DNA of 64,000 bases from Anniella stebbinsi. Its lineage: Eukaryota; Chordata; Lepidosauria; Squamata; Anniellidae. The notes beneath the pieces were generated by a model. It was not told where the DNA came from, did no database searches, and worked only from the letters and a program-made list of their open reading frames with translations. The position numbers were made by a program, and so were the translations under genes. The stretch spans positions 198,634,017-198,698,016 of the forward strand of contig JARDYH010000004.1 in assembly GCA_029215795.1 (NCBI GenBank). Reading direction: 5' to 3'. Of this stretch, positions 54,641 to 64,000 are shown one piece after another (position 1 is the stretch's first letter; every line of letters starts with the position of its first letter).

Positions 54641-56384
54641 ACCATTAAGTGGAGTGAGACAGTTGCCTCAGGCAGCAGATTCTGGGAGGAAGCAGCTGGG
54701 TGGAGGAGAGAACTCTGTGTTCCATGTCCTGTCACCTGTTTACTACATTAGCCTGCTTCGTTCAGGCGTGATGGAGAACGCTGTTCCAGTGCAGTATTGA
54801 AGAAAGTCCAGTCACCTTGTGTACATGGTGTGGGAAGGGGTGCCATCTTTTTCTTTGCCTCAGGTAACAAACTGGGGTGAACGGACTTGGGGAGATCACC
54901 CCACTGCTGCCAGATGTGAACTGGGCACACACACAAGATGTCAGGATAGGTCAGGGAGTGGATGGTTTGTGCATGCTTGTCATATACCATCCGGCTGTCC
55001 ACTTCAGCTAAGTCATTATGTGAGCTCCTATTTCCCATAATGGCTTATTTAACCACGTGTGTATGCCTGTAGACACAGGAGGGTCTTTTGAGAATATGGA
55101 GTCCCAAGAAGTTGCCAGCAGAGAGTGGAGGAGAAATAACAGCAGCCAAGAGGGCATGTTCAAGCTGACTGTAAGGAAGAGGTTTTGTTTATGGGTAGTG
55201 ATGTGCACAAATGGCATCCACGGGTGTGATGTTTGGGTTCCAATAGGTGCTGTGCTGGAGAAATGATGATTTTAGGGGGGAACCCAATAAAGTTCCCAGA
55301 AAATCAGGAACCACCACCCACAAATTTAGCTGAGCCAGGTGTTCCAGAGAAATCTGACGAGCCCGAAAAGGGCTGGATTTCCTTGGAACAGCCACGCCTA
55401 AAAGAATCAACTTTCATTTTAACTTTGGGGTCTGTAGGTTCTAAAATCATATATATTCTTTCTGCTTAATGAGTAAAGGGAGAATTCAAAATAGAACACT
55501 ACTTTTCCCAGAGTTCATGATTGCAACAAGGACAGTTCAGAATCAGAGTTCAGATTTAGCCTTGGATGCTCTTTCTCCCAGATCTTCCTCCTCTTCAAAC
55601 TTTCTAAACTTGGGAACTTGTGTGAATTGGCAAATGGGAGGGCTGGTGCCAATCACAATGAGTTGAGGTGAAATTGAGAAGAGGGTCGGACTCAGCTCAT
55701 AATGGCTAAGGGATTTCGGCATTGTAGAAGTACATTCTGATTGTTGTTGTTGTTGTTGTTGTTTTTCTCTAGCCCAAGTATGTAGGTATAAGAGGTTTTG
55801 TTGCAATTGCAAGGTTCTGATTGAACAGCTCATACTGTTCACTTAATTATGCTGATTTAGAGTTTTGTAAATAGGAACTAAACTTCTCAGAGTGGTCAGT
55901 GGTTCTTTACCTGAAATGATACGTTATAGATCAGGGTGGGCAGGCTTGAGGCTTTGGGGATCATCAACTTATTCTTCATTCATAAGCACCAACTGCAGGC
56001 TGCTGAGTGGAGGGATTTGTCTGAGTCCCACAATTATAAAGATCACAATCCTTCCACAGTGAACGGAAAGACGTTCCTGAGTATTTGAGAATGAATAGTT
56101 CTAAACTCTCCATCTGTATTGTTGACCCCTTGAAGTTATGCATCTGCTGTGCTTCAGACTCATTCCTTCATAATCTGCTGACTTGTGCTAATACACCATT
56201 TCAGTGTTCAGAAAAATAATACAGAATTTTTTCAAGGAAAGAGAAATGCATATAGAAGAAGTCTTTCAGTGGATCTTAGTTATAATGCCTGCTTGGAATT
56301 TCTATGTCCAAAGGCAGTATGCTGAAGAGTAATAGTAGGAGAGAGAGCTGTTGCCTTTAGGATCTGCTTTTGGACTTCCCAGAG
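54641..56384. other. Unannotated DNA with a (TTG)n run
   Basis: A TTG microsatellite lies at 55741-55763. Several frames near 54555-55666 show no domain. A GATCAGGGTGGGCAGGC stretch near 55930 resembles a hAT MITE end. No gene is supported. Confidence 0.35.
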
Positions 56385-56551
56385 GCATTATTTATCATCA
56401 TCATTATCATTATTATTATTATTATTATTCCCATCTTTTTTCATCTTGCAAGGAACCCATGGTAGCGTTGGTGACTGGCCCGAAGTCACCCAACAAGCCT
56501 CATTGCCAAGTTAGCACTAGAACTCAGATCTCCCGAGTCCCATCCCACTCT
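56385..56551 (-). mobile_element. Sauria SINE remnant, reversed, with (ATT)n
   Basis: ATC/ATT repeats (56396-56430) join TTGCAAGGAACCCATGG and GACTGGCCCGAAGTCACCCA, then AACTCAGATCTCCCGAGTCC. Read in reverse this is a Sauria SINE with an internal deletion. It abuts the next MITE half. Confidence 0.65.
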
Positions 56552-56700
56552 GGTATAGCTCCTGCAGCTTTAACAGTTGTGATGAAGAGGGAATTTCACC
56601 AGGTGCTGCATGCATACAAATGACACCTGCTGAAATCCCCTTTTCAATACAGCTGTTAAAAATACAGGAGTCCTGTCCTCCTTTCCATATGGTCACTCTA
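56552..56700. mobile_element. hAT MITE (family M), right half
   Basis: It begins at the internal joint GGTATAGCTCCTGCAGC and ends CATATGGTCACTCTA. The left half is absent. Confidence 0.75.
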
Positions 56701-56998
56701 CCTTTGGTAACATTCAGCAGGGATCTTTTTAACTTCTTAACAGGGCACTTCTAAATGCACCTCATAATTTTAATTATTTGAAAACAATAAACAATATAAA
56801 CTACACACAGAAATGCTCATTGATTACAGATACACATATAACACAATGTGCAGTTGAGGAATGTAATTCCTGACCAAGGCTAAAGGTTAATACTAATGTT
56901 GAGGTAAATTAATTACTTCTCAACATAATTAAGCAAACACAAAGTTCTGCTCTCTTATAATGTTAAAGTTAATAGGACTTCAATAATATATGGCAATG
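56701..56998. other. Unannotated AT-rich DNA
   Basis: No element recognised. Confidence 0.35.
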
Positions 56999-57110
56999 GG
57001 AGGTACCATAGCTCAGTTGTAGAGCAACTGTGTTGCATGCAGAAGGTCTCGGGGGCCACACCACAAGTCCTGGGAGGAACCTACCAAGGTCCAAACTGCT
57101 TAAGAGAGAG
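56999..57110 (+). mobile_element. tRNA-derived SINE fragment
   Basis: ATAGCTCAGTTGTAGAGCAA, GTTGCATGCAGAAGGTC and the decayed B box. The head resembles a tRNA, but the downstream half does not form a tRNA. Confidence 0.65.
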
Positions 57111-57300
57111 GGAATCAATCTCAGAGGGGGAAGCTGAGCACCCCCAATTCACAGGGAGCAATGGTACCAGAGGAGGCAGACCCAACTCAGGGAACCTCAA
57201 TGAAGTGCTAGGCTGCAGCAGAAGTCTACTTGGAAGGAAAGGGGTTTCCTTATGAGCAGGGCTCTGACTAGATTGGTCTAACATACTGCAGCTGAGCCTT

Positions 57301-57785
57301 CTTGACCAGATACAAAAGAGGGCAGGGCTCCTGCAGGTTTAACTGTTGTTATGAAGAAGGAATTTCACCAGGTGCTTCATGCGTACAAATGACACCTGCT
57401 GAAATTGCCTTTTCTATGCAACTAGGGTGACAATATGAAAAGGAGGACAGGGCTCCTATATCTTTAACAGTTGCATTGAAAAGGAAATTTCAGCAGGTGT
57501 CATTTGTATATATGCAGAACCTGGTTAAATCCCCTCTTCACCACAACAGTTAAAGCTTCAGGAGCCCTGCCCCTTAACCAAATACAAAAGAGAGCAGGGC
57601 TTCTGCAGCTTTCACTATTGTGATGAAGAGGGAATTTCACCAGGTTCTGCATATAATCAAATGACACCTACTGAAATTTCCTTTTCTATGCAGATACAGG
57701 AGCCCTGTCCTCCCATTCATATGGTCACCCTAATACAACTGTTAGAGGTACAGGAGCCCTGGCCTCCTTTCCATATGGTCACCCT
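57301..57785. mobile_element. hAT MITE (family M), outer copy, split by another copy
   Basis: The part 57301-57414 is the second half of a family M element and 57733-57785 its end (ATGGTCACCCT). The inner copy at 57423-57732 interrupts it. The outer copy lacks its left half. Confidence 0.75.
57423..57732. mobile_element. hAT MITE (family M), inner copy
   Basis: TAGGGTGACAATATG starts it and ATGGTCACCCTA ends it. The flanks TATGCAAC and ATACAAC are an imperfect duplication with one slipped base. The insertion split an older family M copy. Confidence 0.8.
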
Positions 57786-58549
57786 GCTAATTCTTCCTCC
57801 TCCTCCAAGGAGACCAATGGGGGCATGACAAGGGGACAAATTTGTACAGTGAAGCATGAAAGAAAATCCTTTGATTTTCTCTTTTAGAGTAGTGTTAACA
57901 GACTTACAAAAGTGATTAAATTAAGTCTTGAAAATATGAGAGAACGTAGCCTCACTGAGGGCTTTAAAAGAACAGTTCATTTTATGGCAACTCCCTTGGA
58001 TTTTAATGAAGAGATGATATCTATATCATCCTTTTATCAGGATAAGTTTATTATGGCAGAAGAAAGAATGAAACCAATAATTGCCTTTATGTAAATTAGG
58101 AATTGTTCTATTGAAAGCTTTGGAACAAATGTGGATTGGGATGTGGCTGGAAACATTTACCCTGTGAACTTGATGAGCAGCTGTTAACTTTACTATTCAA
58201 CATTCATTGTATTTCATGAAATGATGTCTCCAGGACTGATTATGTGTGGAGGTCCCATTGAAAGCAATGAGATTTATGCAGGCCTAACTAACTATGTGCA
58301 GGATTTTATGCATTCTAAGGAATACTGAACACATATACAGAACAAAGGAAAGATGTGAAAATTTATTGAGGTCTGTACTGTTATCCTGAAATCTATTCCC
58401 CTGAAGCAATTGAATTAAATTAAGTAGGAATACTTCAGAAGAAAGGATTAGGAATGTTAATCTTTGATCTTTAAATGCTGGTAGGTTCTGAATTTATAGC
58501 ATTCTAACACAAATGTCTGCCCAACATACTCAAAGGTCTCTTGAGTCTG
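57786..58549. other. Unannotated DNA
   Basis: No gene is supported. The frame at 57912-58094 has no domain. Confidence 0.35.
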
Positions 58550-58676
58550 TTTAGAAGGGTAGCCATGTTAGTCTGTTACAGCAAAAACAACAGAGATCTT
58601 GTAGCACCTTAAGGACTAAGGGTGCAATCCTATGCATATTTAGACAGAAAGGGCCTATTCAGAAGACACCTTAAAC
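58550..58676. repeat. Two common amniote repeat fragments and a TIR-element start
   Basis: GGGTAGCCATGTTAGTCTGT and CTTGTAGCACCTTAAGGACT (58553-58618) are a common amniote dispersed repeat. GGTGCAATCCTATGCATA (58621-58638) is another. GGGCCTATTCAGAAGACACC (from about 58652) is the left end of the family seen at 46005, cut by the next MITE. Confidence 0.65.
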
Positions 58677-58996
58677 TAGGCTGACCAGATAAAATCCAGG
58701 TCAGGGCTCCTATAACTTTAACAGTTGTAGAGAAAAGGGAATTTCAGCCAGTGTCATTTGTATGCAATTAGTTCCTGGTGAAATTCCCTCTTCATCATAA
58801 CAGTTAAAGTTGCAGGGGCCCTGCCTTCTTTTGTATATGGTCACTCTAGTATAGTGCCTGCACCTTTAACTATTGTGATGAAGAAGGAATTTCACCAGGA
58901 ACTAATTACATACAAATTACACTGGCTGAAATTCCCTTTTCTCTACAACTGTTAAAGTTACAGGAGCCCTGACCTGGATTTTATCTGGTCACCCTA
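58677..58996. mobile_element. hAT MITE (family M, variant ends), complete, perfect TSD
   Basis: CCTTAAAC flanks both sides (58669-58676 and 58997-59004). The interior matches family M, but both terminal repeats read TAGGCTGACCAGATAAAATC rather than TAGGCTGACCATATGAAAAG. The change is present symmetrically at both ends. Confidence 0.93.
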
Positions 58997-59014
58997 CCTT
59001 AAACCCTGCTGGTG

Positions 59015-59190
59015 TAGGGTGACCATATGAAAAGGAGGACAAGGCTTATGTATCTTCAACAGTTGCATAGAAAAGGTAATTTCAACAGGTGTCACATGTA
59101 TATATGCAGAACCTGGTGAAATTCCCTCTTCCTCATAACAGTTAAAGCTGCAGAAGCCCTGCCCCCTTGACCAGATACAAAAGAGGGTAG
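59015..59190. mobile_element. hAT MITE (family M), left half
   Basis: TAGGGTGACCATATGAAAAG to the mid-element CAGATACAAAAGAGGGTAG. The right half is missing. Confidence 0.75.
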
Positions 59191-59288
59191 CATAGATCCT
59201 GACCCAGTGACATTGCACCACTTCTTTCTCTTTCATCAGATCTGCAAAGACTTTGGCTTAACCCTTTAGTCCCCATCCCCCATTATAA

Positions 59289-59609
59289 TAGGCTGACCAT
59301 ATGAAAAGGAGGACAGGGCTCATGTAACTTTAACAGTTGTAGAGAAAAGGGAATTTCAGCCAGTGTCATTTGTATGCAATTAGTTCCTGGTGAAATTCCC
59401 TCTTCATCACAACTGTTAAAGTTGCATGCACTATACTAGAGTGACAATATACAAAAGAAGGCAGGGCCTCTGCACCTTTAACTGTTGTGATGAAGAGGGA
59501 ATATCACCAGGAACTAATTGCATACAAATGACACTGGCTGAAATCCCCTTTTTCTCTACAACTGTTAAAGTTACATGAACCCTGTCCTCCTTTTCATATG
59601 GTCAGCCTA
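59289..59609. mobile_element. hAT MITE (family M), complete, perfect TSD
   Basis: CATTATAA flanks both sides (59281-59288 and 59610-59617). The ends are TAGGCTGACCATATG and CATATGGTCAGCCTA. The length of 321 bp matches the other complete copies. Confidence 0.94.
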
Positions 59610-59815
59610 CATTATAATGAAGCCTAAATTCAAGAAATTGTGGAGTAACATCAACTAAAAACAACAGACCCCTGTCTTGAGGAGTTTACAATCTACATTT
59701 GTCAATTGATACCTTTCCTATTCTTCCTTCTGTTGTCTTCTTCCCATCTACATTTAGATTGTAAGCTTCTCAGGGCAGGATCTGTTGTAGTTTTGGATGA
59801 TGTTATTCTGTAAAG

Positions 59816-60003
59816 CAGGGGGTGGGAACGTTTTTCAGCCTAATGACCAAATTTTAATCTGGGAAAGGTCTGGAGTGAGGGCCACATCCCACCAGTCAGC
59901 TGCTGAGATAAGAGTTTTTGTGTGCTGGAACAGAAGACCAAACCTTGGAGGAAGCTGATGGGTCAGCTGCGAAGTCCTGCAGGCCAGAGTTTCCCCATTC
60001 CTG
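59816..60003. mobile_element. Short hAT MITE, 188 bp, with near-perfect TSD
   Basis: CAGGGGGTGGGAACG and, at the right, GTTTCCCCATTCCTG are the terminal repeats. The flanking 8-mers CTGTAAAG (59808-59815) and CTGCAAAG (60004-60011) differ at one base. This resembles a common amniote hAT MITE. Confidence 0.8.
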
Positions 60004-60171
60004 CTGCAAAGGAACAGTATACATGGATGACACTATGTAAATTAATAAAAATGCACCAAACAACACTCTTTAAGCCTATTCAGTCTGATTGATGTCAATG
60101 GCGTTTAAATGGTTATTCATCCTTATAGGCATTTTACTCTTCTTAAAAATGTATGAGAGAACTAGTAAATC

Positions 60172-60298
60172 AGAGGTGACACATGCTGTCACTACTGCTT
60201 TAAAATGGTTTATAATGGTATTGACAATGGTTGGGCTCTATGACACTTTTTGGAATCATTTTCAAGGTGTTATATTCTGCTTGGTGTAGATCTGGCCC
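60172..60298. repeat. Reverse copy of the repeat at 34838
   Basis: CACTACTGCTTTAAAATGGT and CTGCTTGGTGTAGATCTGG match the other copy in reverse orientation. Confidence 0.55.
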
Positions 60299-60367
60299 AG
60301 GTGCCTGTGGGCAACTGGCAGAAGTCCGGTAAGCAGAGCATGAACAAGACACAGGGGATTCGCCCAT

Positions 60368-60688
60368 CACTAGAAATGGGGAAATTATGCAAATCAAGCA
60401 GCGATCCAACATGACATTTGGGCAAATTTCCCCAAAGGTGTGCCAATTCCTTAATTTATGCAACTTTCCTCCATAGACTAAAGCAGGACTGTTTCAATCT
60501 ACAGGGTAAATGTGCGCAAATCAAGAAGTTTGAGCAAATCAAACTGGGAAAGTTGAGCAAGTCAAACATAAGCACACATCTGGCAATTTGTGAAGATTTT
60601 CAGCAGATACCTGCTCACGATCACATTCAGGACTTTGAACAATGCTCAAATATTTTGTGAGCAAACAAAAAAATTCTCATATATCCCT
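60368..60688. mobile_element. Possible hAT-like element
   Basis: The left side TAGAAATGGGGAAATT and the right side TTCTCATATATCCCTA resemble degenerate hAT ends. GCAAATCAAG-type motifs repeat inside. The flanks do not match, so this is weak. Confidence 0.3.
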
Positions 60689-61099
60689 AATCATGGTGGC
60701 CCTTTGGGAAATCATGGAATTGATATATTCAAGAAATCTGGTACCTTTTGAAAAGTGGTATATTATCCTCTTTACTGATGATGGGCTGTTTAGCCACTAG
60801 ATGGTGTTTTGAATGTATGTACTAACTTCATGAATGAACTTCCTTTCTATAGAACTAGCCCTTCCTGAAGACTACAACATAATATGGTAGCATGGGTCTT
60901 TTCTGTGCAACATTAACAATATTTAAAACTTTGACCTTTGGTTGCAGAACTCAGCATACTCTTACCACCAGAGAGTGACTTCCTAAAAGAAACTGGTATT
61001 CACCCAACCATTTTCTGTCTGTGATAATTGGAACGAACAGCTCATTAAACTGACCTGCAGTGCTCCTTATGGATATTTCTCAGCATGATGTACCTAGCC
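60689..61099. other. Unannotated DNA
   Basis: No gene or family recognised. Confidence 0.35.
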
Positions 61100-61266
61100 C
61101 TTCTGAGTCTGCTGACCAGATTCTCTGGGAATGAAGGACAGGCTGAGCTTTCCCTTCTTGCCTGAAGTAACCGTTAGTATGGCTGGTGAGAAGAGCTTTG
61201 GGAGGCTGATGTCAGAGCCCAAGAACTCTCAAATGTAGCACTGATCTCCCCAGATTAGTCCTGTGC
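61100..61266. repeat. Direct repeat R3, copy 1
   Basis: GAGTCTGCTGACCAG, GGAATGAAGGACAGGCTGAG and GAGGCTGATGTCAGAGCCC match 62131-62291 in the same order with scattered differences. Identity stops sharply on both sides. Confidence 0.8.
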
Positions 61267-62130
61267 TGAGTTTCATGACAGTTGTTCCGGCCATCTACTC
61301 AGCTGGAATGTATGCAGTATACACTCTAACACCTGGATAAAGTCCCTGACAAATTACCCTGCTGTTTCTGCCTGTAAAAAGAAAAGGAAGCTGAGATGCT
61401 GAATCTCTGGGGTCGCTCTCAGGTTATAGTAAACCTGGGCAGATTCCTGAATTCTGCTCCAGACCTAAAATAGAGTCATTGTGCATTGCACAGACATCAT
61501 GTAGAAGTCACTTCAAATATCCTCTCTAGCCAGCCTTTCTTGCAAAGCAGAGCTTCCCCAGTTTGTGGTGAGTCTCCCAACTAATGAGTTAGGGACCTTT
61601 GATTTCCTCAATCCACAATTTTCTTGCTTAGCACAGTGACTCACGAGTATTTTACTATGTGTGAATTGTCTGCATCAGAAATATACTTCAAATGAGAACA
61701 GTTATTTTTAAGTCCAGATGTTTTTACCTCTTATAATGTACACCTTCCTCTTATAATGCGTGAAAAGGATAGATATATTGATGAGTTGTGGGTTTGTTTG
61801 TTTTTAGGTTGTAATAAAACTTGAGTGCAGCAGAAAATTAATTCCTAACACCTTGAACTAAATGGCTGTTATATTTTTGTTTCATTAGAATTAAAAGGAT
61901 GTTAATAATACATGGTGAACAAGGAGGATGTAAAATAAACAAAACAAATGGGAGCCTGGGAGGATTTGTGGATGGGGGGGGGAAAGAAAGAAAAGAAGCG
62001 GAGGAATCTTATTATTTAGCACTCTTTTCTCTACAAAAATAAAAAGCTACTGCAAATTTCTCCAAAGCAGCCAACTTCCTCTGCTCCAAGTCAATTCACT
62101 GGGAACTTGGTTGCAGGGGAAACTTCCTCT
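61267..62130. other. Unannotated DNA between the two R3 copies
   Basis: No LTR-retrotransposon, gene or other feature is recognised. Part (61720-62090) is AT-rich and repeat-poor, with a G run at 61974-61981. Confidence 0.35.
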
Positions 62131-62291
62131 GAGTCTGCTCACCAGTTTCTCTGGGAATGAAGGACAGGCTGAGCTTTCCCTTCTTGCCTGAAATAACTGT
62201 TAGTATGGTTGGTGAGAAGAGCCTTGGGAGGCTGATGTCGGAGCTCAAAATCTCTCGAATGTAGTACTCATCTCCTCTGATTAGTCCTGTG
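62131..62291. repeat. Direct repeat R3, copy 2
   Basis: GAGTCTGCTCACCAG to CCTCTGATTAGTCCTGTG, about 1.03 kb downstream of copy 1. Same orientation. Confidence 0.8.
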
Positions 62292-62934
62292 TGTTTTGGT
62301 CTTTTGTTGCCTGAGTGGGAAGTGAGTGAGATTTGCTTCTACCCAACTGACACAATTCCTCTGTGGCCCTAGCACTGCTGCTGGTTGCTGAGGGCAGTCT
62401 CTGATGCTATGAGGACACTAGCATGCACATCCATTGCCAGAAATGTAGTACCAGTGGAGGCAGTAGGTTAGTTTTATTTGAAAGAACCCCATACATTCTT
62501 CCTTTATCAGGATCTTCACTGACAAAATTTCAGGTGAGTCCTGCAACAGAATGCTGCAGTATGGAGTGCTCCCAATCTGAGCTCCAGCCAGCCGTAGCCC
62601 TTTCTGGAGTACTCCATTCCATGCCCCAGACCAGTTTTCCATCCTTCTCTCATCAGACATTCAGCATTCTGCACCCACTAAGCATGCTCAGTCCTCATTG
62701 GCCTGTTCCTGGGGTGTGACCCCCCTTACATTTTTTCATAAAGATATTTTAGCACTTCTGCAAATTTTGAGATTCCTCCAAGCCTTCTGATATGTCTGGG
62801 TTTTGCATGGATGGTGCAGTTTTGGCTAGATAAGGACAGGCACTCACTATTAAGATATATGCCTTCAGGCTATCCATATTGCCTACAAATCACTTGCTGT
62901 TGGCACACAGGCATTTTCTAATAGCTCATAGGCA
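62292..62934. other. Unannotated DNA
   Basis: No gene or family recognised. Frames at 62418-62719 overlap on both strands and lack domains. Confidence 0.35.
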
Positions 62935-63042
62935 GAGAACTTGCATGCAGAAGATCCCATCTACAATTCCTGGCATCTCCAGTTAAAAGGATCAGGTTAT
63001 GTGACATACCCCTGAGGAGCTGCCACTTGACAGAATAGACCA
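62935..63042 (+). mobile_element. tRNA-derived SINE fragment
   Basis: ACTTGCATGCAGAAGATCCC, CCTGGCATCTCCAGTTAAAA and GGATCAGGTTATGTGACATA match the family at 9384 and 57000. The 5' head is mostly lost. Confidence 0.7.
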
Positions 63043-63500
63043 GGGGTCCCAAACCTTTTGAGGCCAATAGGCACACTGTAGGCTGACCAGATAAAATCCA
63101 GGTCAGGACTCATGTAACTTTAACAGTTGTAGAGAAAAGGGAATTTCAGCCAATGTCATTTGAATGCAATTAGTTCCTGGTGAAATTCCCTCTTCATCAC
63201 AACAGTTAAAGTTGCAGGGGCCCTGCCTTCTTTTGTATATGGTTACTCTAGTATAGTGCATGCACCTTTAACTGTTGTGATGAAGAGGGAATATCACCAG
63301 GAACTAATTGCATACAAATGACACTGGCTGAAATTCCCTTTTCTCTACAACTGTAAAAGTTACATGAGCCCTGACCTGGATTTTATCTGGTCACCCTAGC
63401 ACACTGGAATTGTGAGAGTGGCATGGGCATACCTATAAAATGGCTACCATGAAGGGAGTCTTGCCCATTGTCATAATACACAAGGCCCACCCATTTCCCA
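63043..63500. mobile_element. MITE with CAGGGGTCCCAAACC start, split by a family M copy
   Basis: CAGGGGTCCCAAACCTTTTG (63043-63062) to the target duplication at 63078 joins, after the insertion, to GCACACTGGAATTGTGAG and AAAATGGCTACCATGAAGG. This matches the pattern of a widespread amniote hAT MITE. The right end is not clear. Confidence 0.6.
63079..63398. mobile_element. hAT MITE (family M, variant ends), complete, perfect TSD
   Basis: GCACACTG flanks both sides (63071-63078 and 63399-63406). Both ends carry TGACCAGATAAAATCCAGG, the same variant as at 58677. It is inserted in another MITE. Confidence 0.94.
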
Positions 63501-64000
63501 GAAGGCATATACTGAAGCGAAAAGAAAATTAACTTGCCAACAATCCCAAGTTCAAGTTTGAGGTCATATCTGAGTTCTAAAGCACAGTTTTCTGTTCCAA
63601 TACTCATTTCACAGAAGGCAAACAGATGAAACTCAGTGACAATTAATTTGGTGAATAAATGAGTAGGAAGCAGAGGTGTGGAAGGGGTTTCACTAGGGAT
63701 GTTGCGGGTGCCCAGCTGGGCCTGGGAGTCAAATGGACTCTCCTGCATCTTGCCAGATGCAGCGCATTCGTGGGCCCGGATCATTCACACCTTTAATCTT
63801 GCTTAAATGGGGCCTTTACAACCTTCCATTTATGCGATGGGGGAAATATGCACGTTCCAGAGGCTCCACTGTTGCATACAATGGAGGCTCTGGATGAGGG
63901 CACACAGGCTCGCAACGTGATTGGAGAAGAAAGCCTCAAAAAAGCGGCAGTGGGGCAAGCGTCCAATAAGTCAAACGCAGGTGAGGCCACCCATCCCTAT
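63501..64000. other. Unannotated DNA, last part possibly a transposon end
   Basis: The text from 63780 to the window end (TTTAATCTTGCTTAAATGG, CCATTTATGCG, GAGGCCACCCATCCCTAT) is TE-like, but its other end lies outside the window. Confidence 0.3.

Overview
The window reads as non-coding vertebrate nuclear DNA, most likely from a squamate reptile (a lizard or close relative). The clues are two Sauria-type SINEs with their usual tail, several L2/CR1-like LINE 3' ends (including a CR1 end made of an ATTCTATG-type repeat), an L1 with a poly(A) tail, and many hAT DNA transposons. The species assignment is inference. I found no convincing host exon, no functional tRNA or rRNA gene, no operon and no CRISPR array. 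Every long open frame is either a decayed LINE frame or an accident of a GC-rich or repeated transposon.

Layout. 1-2.3 kb: right part of a large foldback hAT whose left end lies outside the window, carrying a CpG-rich foreign segment. 2.5-3.9 kb: a 1.36 kb palindromic element flanked by TA. 4.5-9.8 kb: LINE ends, a tRNA-derived SINE and microsatellites. 10.2-12.1 kb: a three-level nest of hAT elements, with 8-bp target duplications on the inner two. 12-28 kb: mostly unannotated AT-rich DNA with a degenerate L2-like LINE, a CR1 end, a 30-bp minisatellite and a young CpG-rich element. 28.2-33.5 kb: an L1 split by a 4.7 kb insertion with a 12-bp duplication. The insertion holds a LINE (ORF1-like, endonuclease, RT and C-terminal frames), part of a hAT element, flanking DNA and a poly(A) tail. 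35-38.8 kb: a LINE 3' end and a complete 2,857-bp foldback hAT. 39.8-40.9, 46.6-47.35, 50.3-51.3 and 51.3-52.3 kb: GC-rich hAT elements sharing one palindromic core. 43.2-44.05 kb: a candidate solo LTR. 56.5-63.4 kb: a cluster of 320-bp hAT MITEs, three with perfect 8-bp duplications.

The most notable result is the 28.48-33.18 kb insertion. It looks like an L1-type retrocopy of a read-through transcript that began in another LINE, ran on through a hAT fragment and ended at a downstream AATAAA. The second is a set of modular palindromic hAT elements. They share cores with TGACRTCA palindromes and many CAGGTAAG splice-donor strings on both strands, and one carries the core inside a different family's terminal repeats. 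All coordinates and matches were read by eye, with no alignment or database search.
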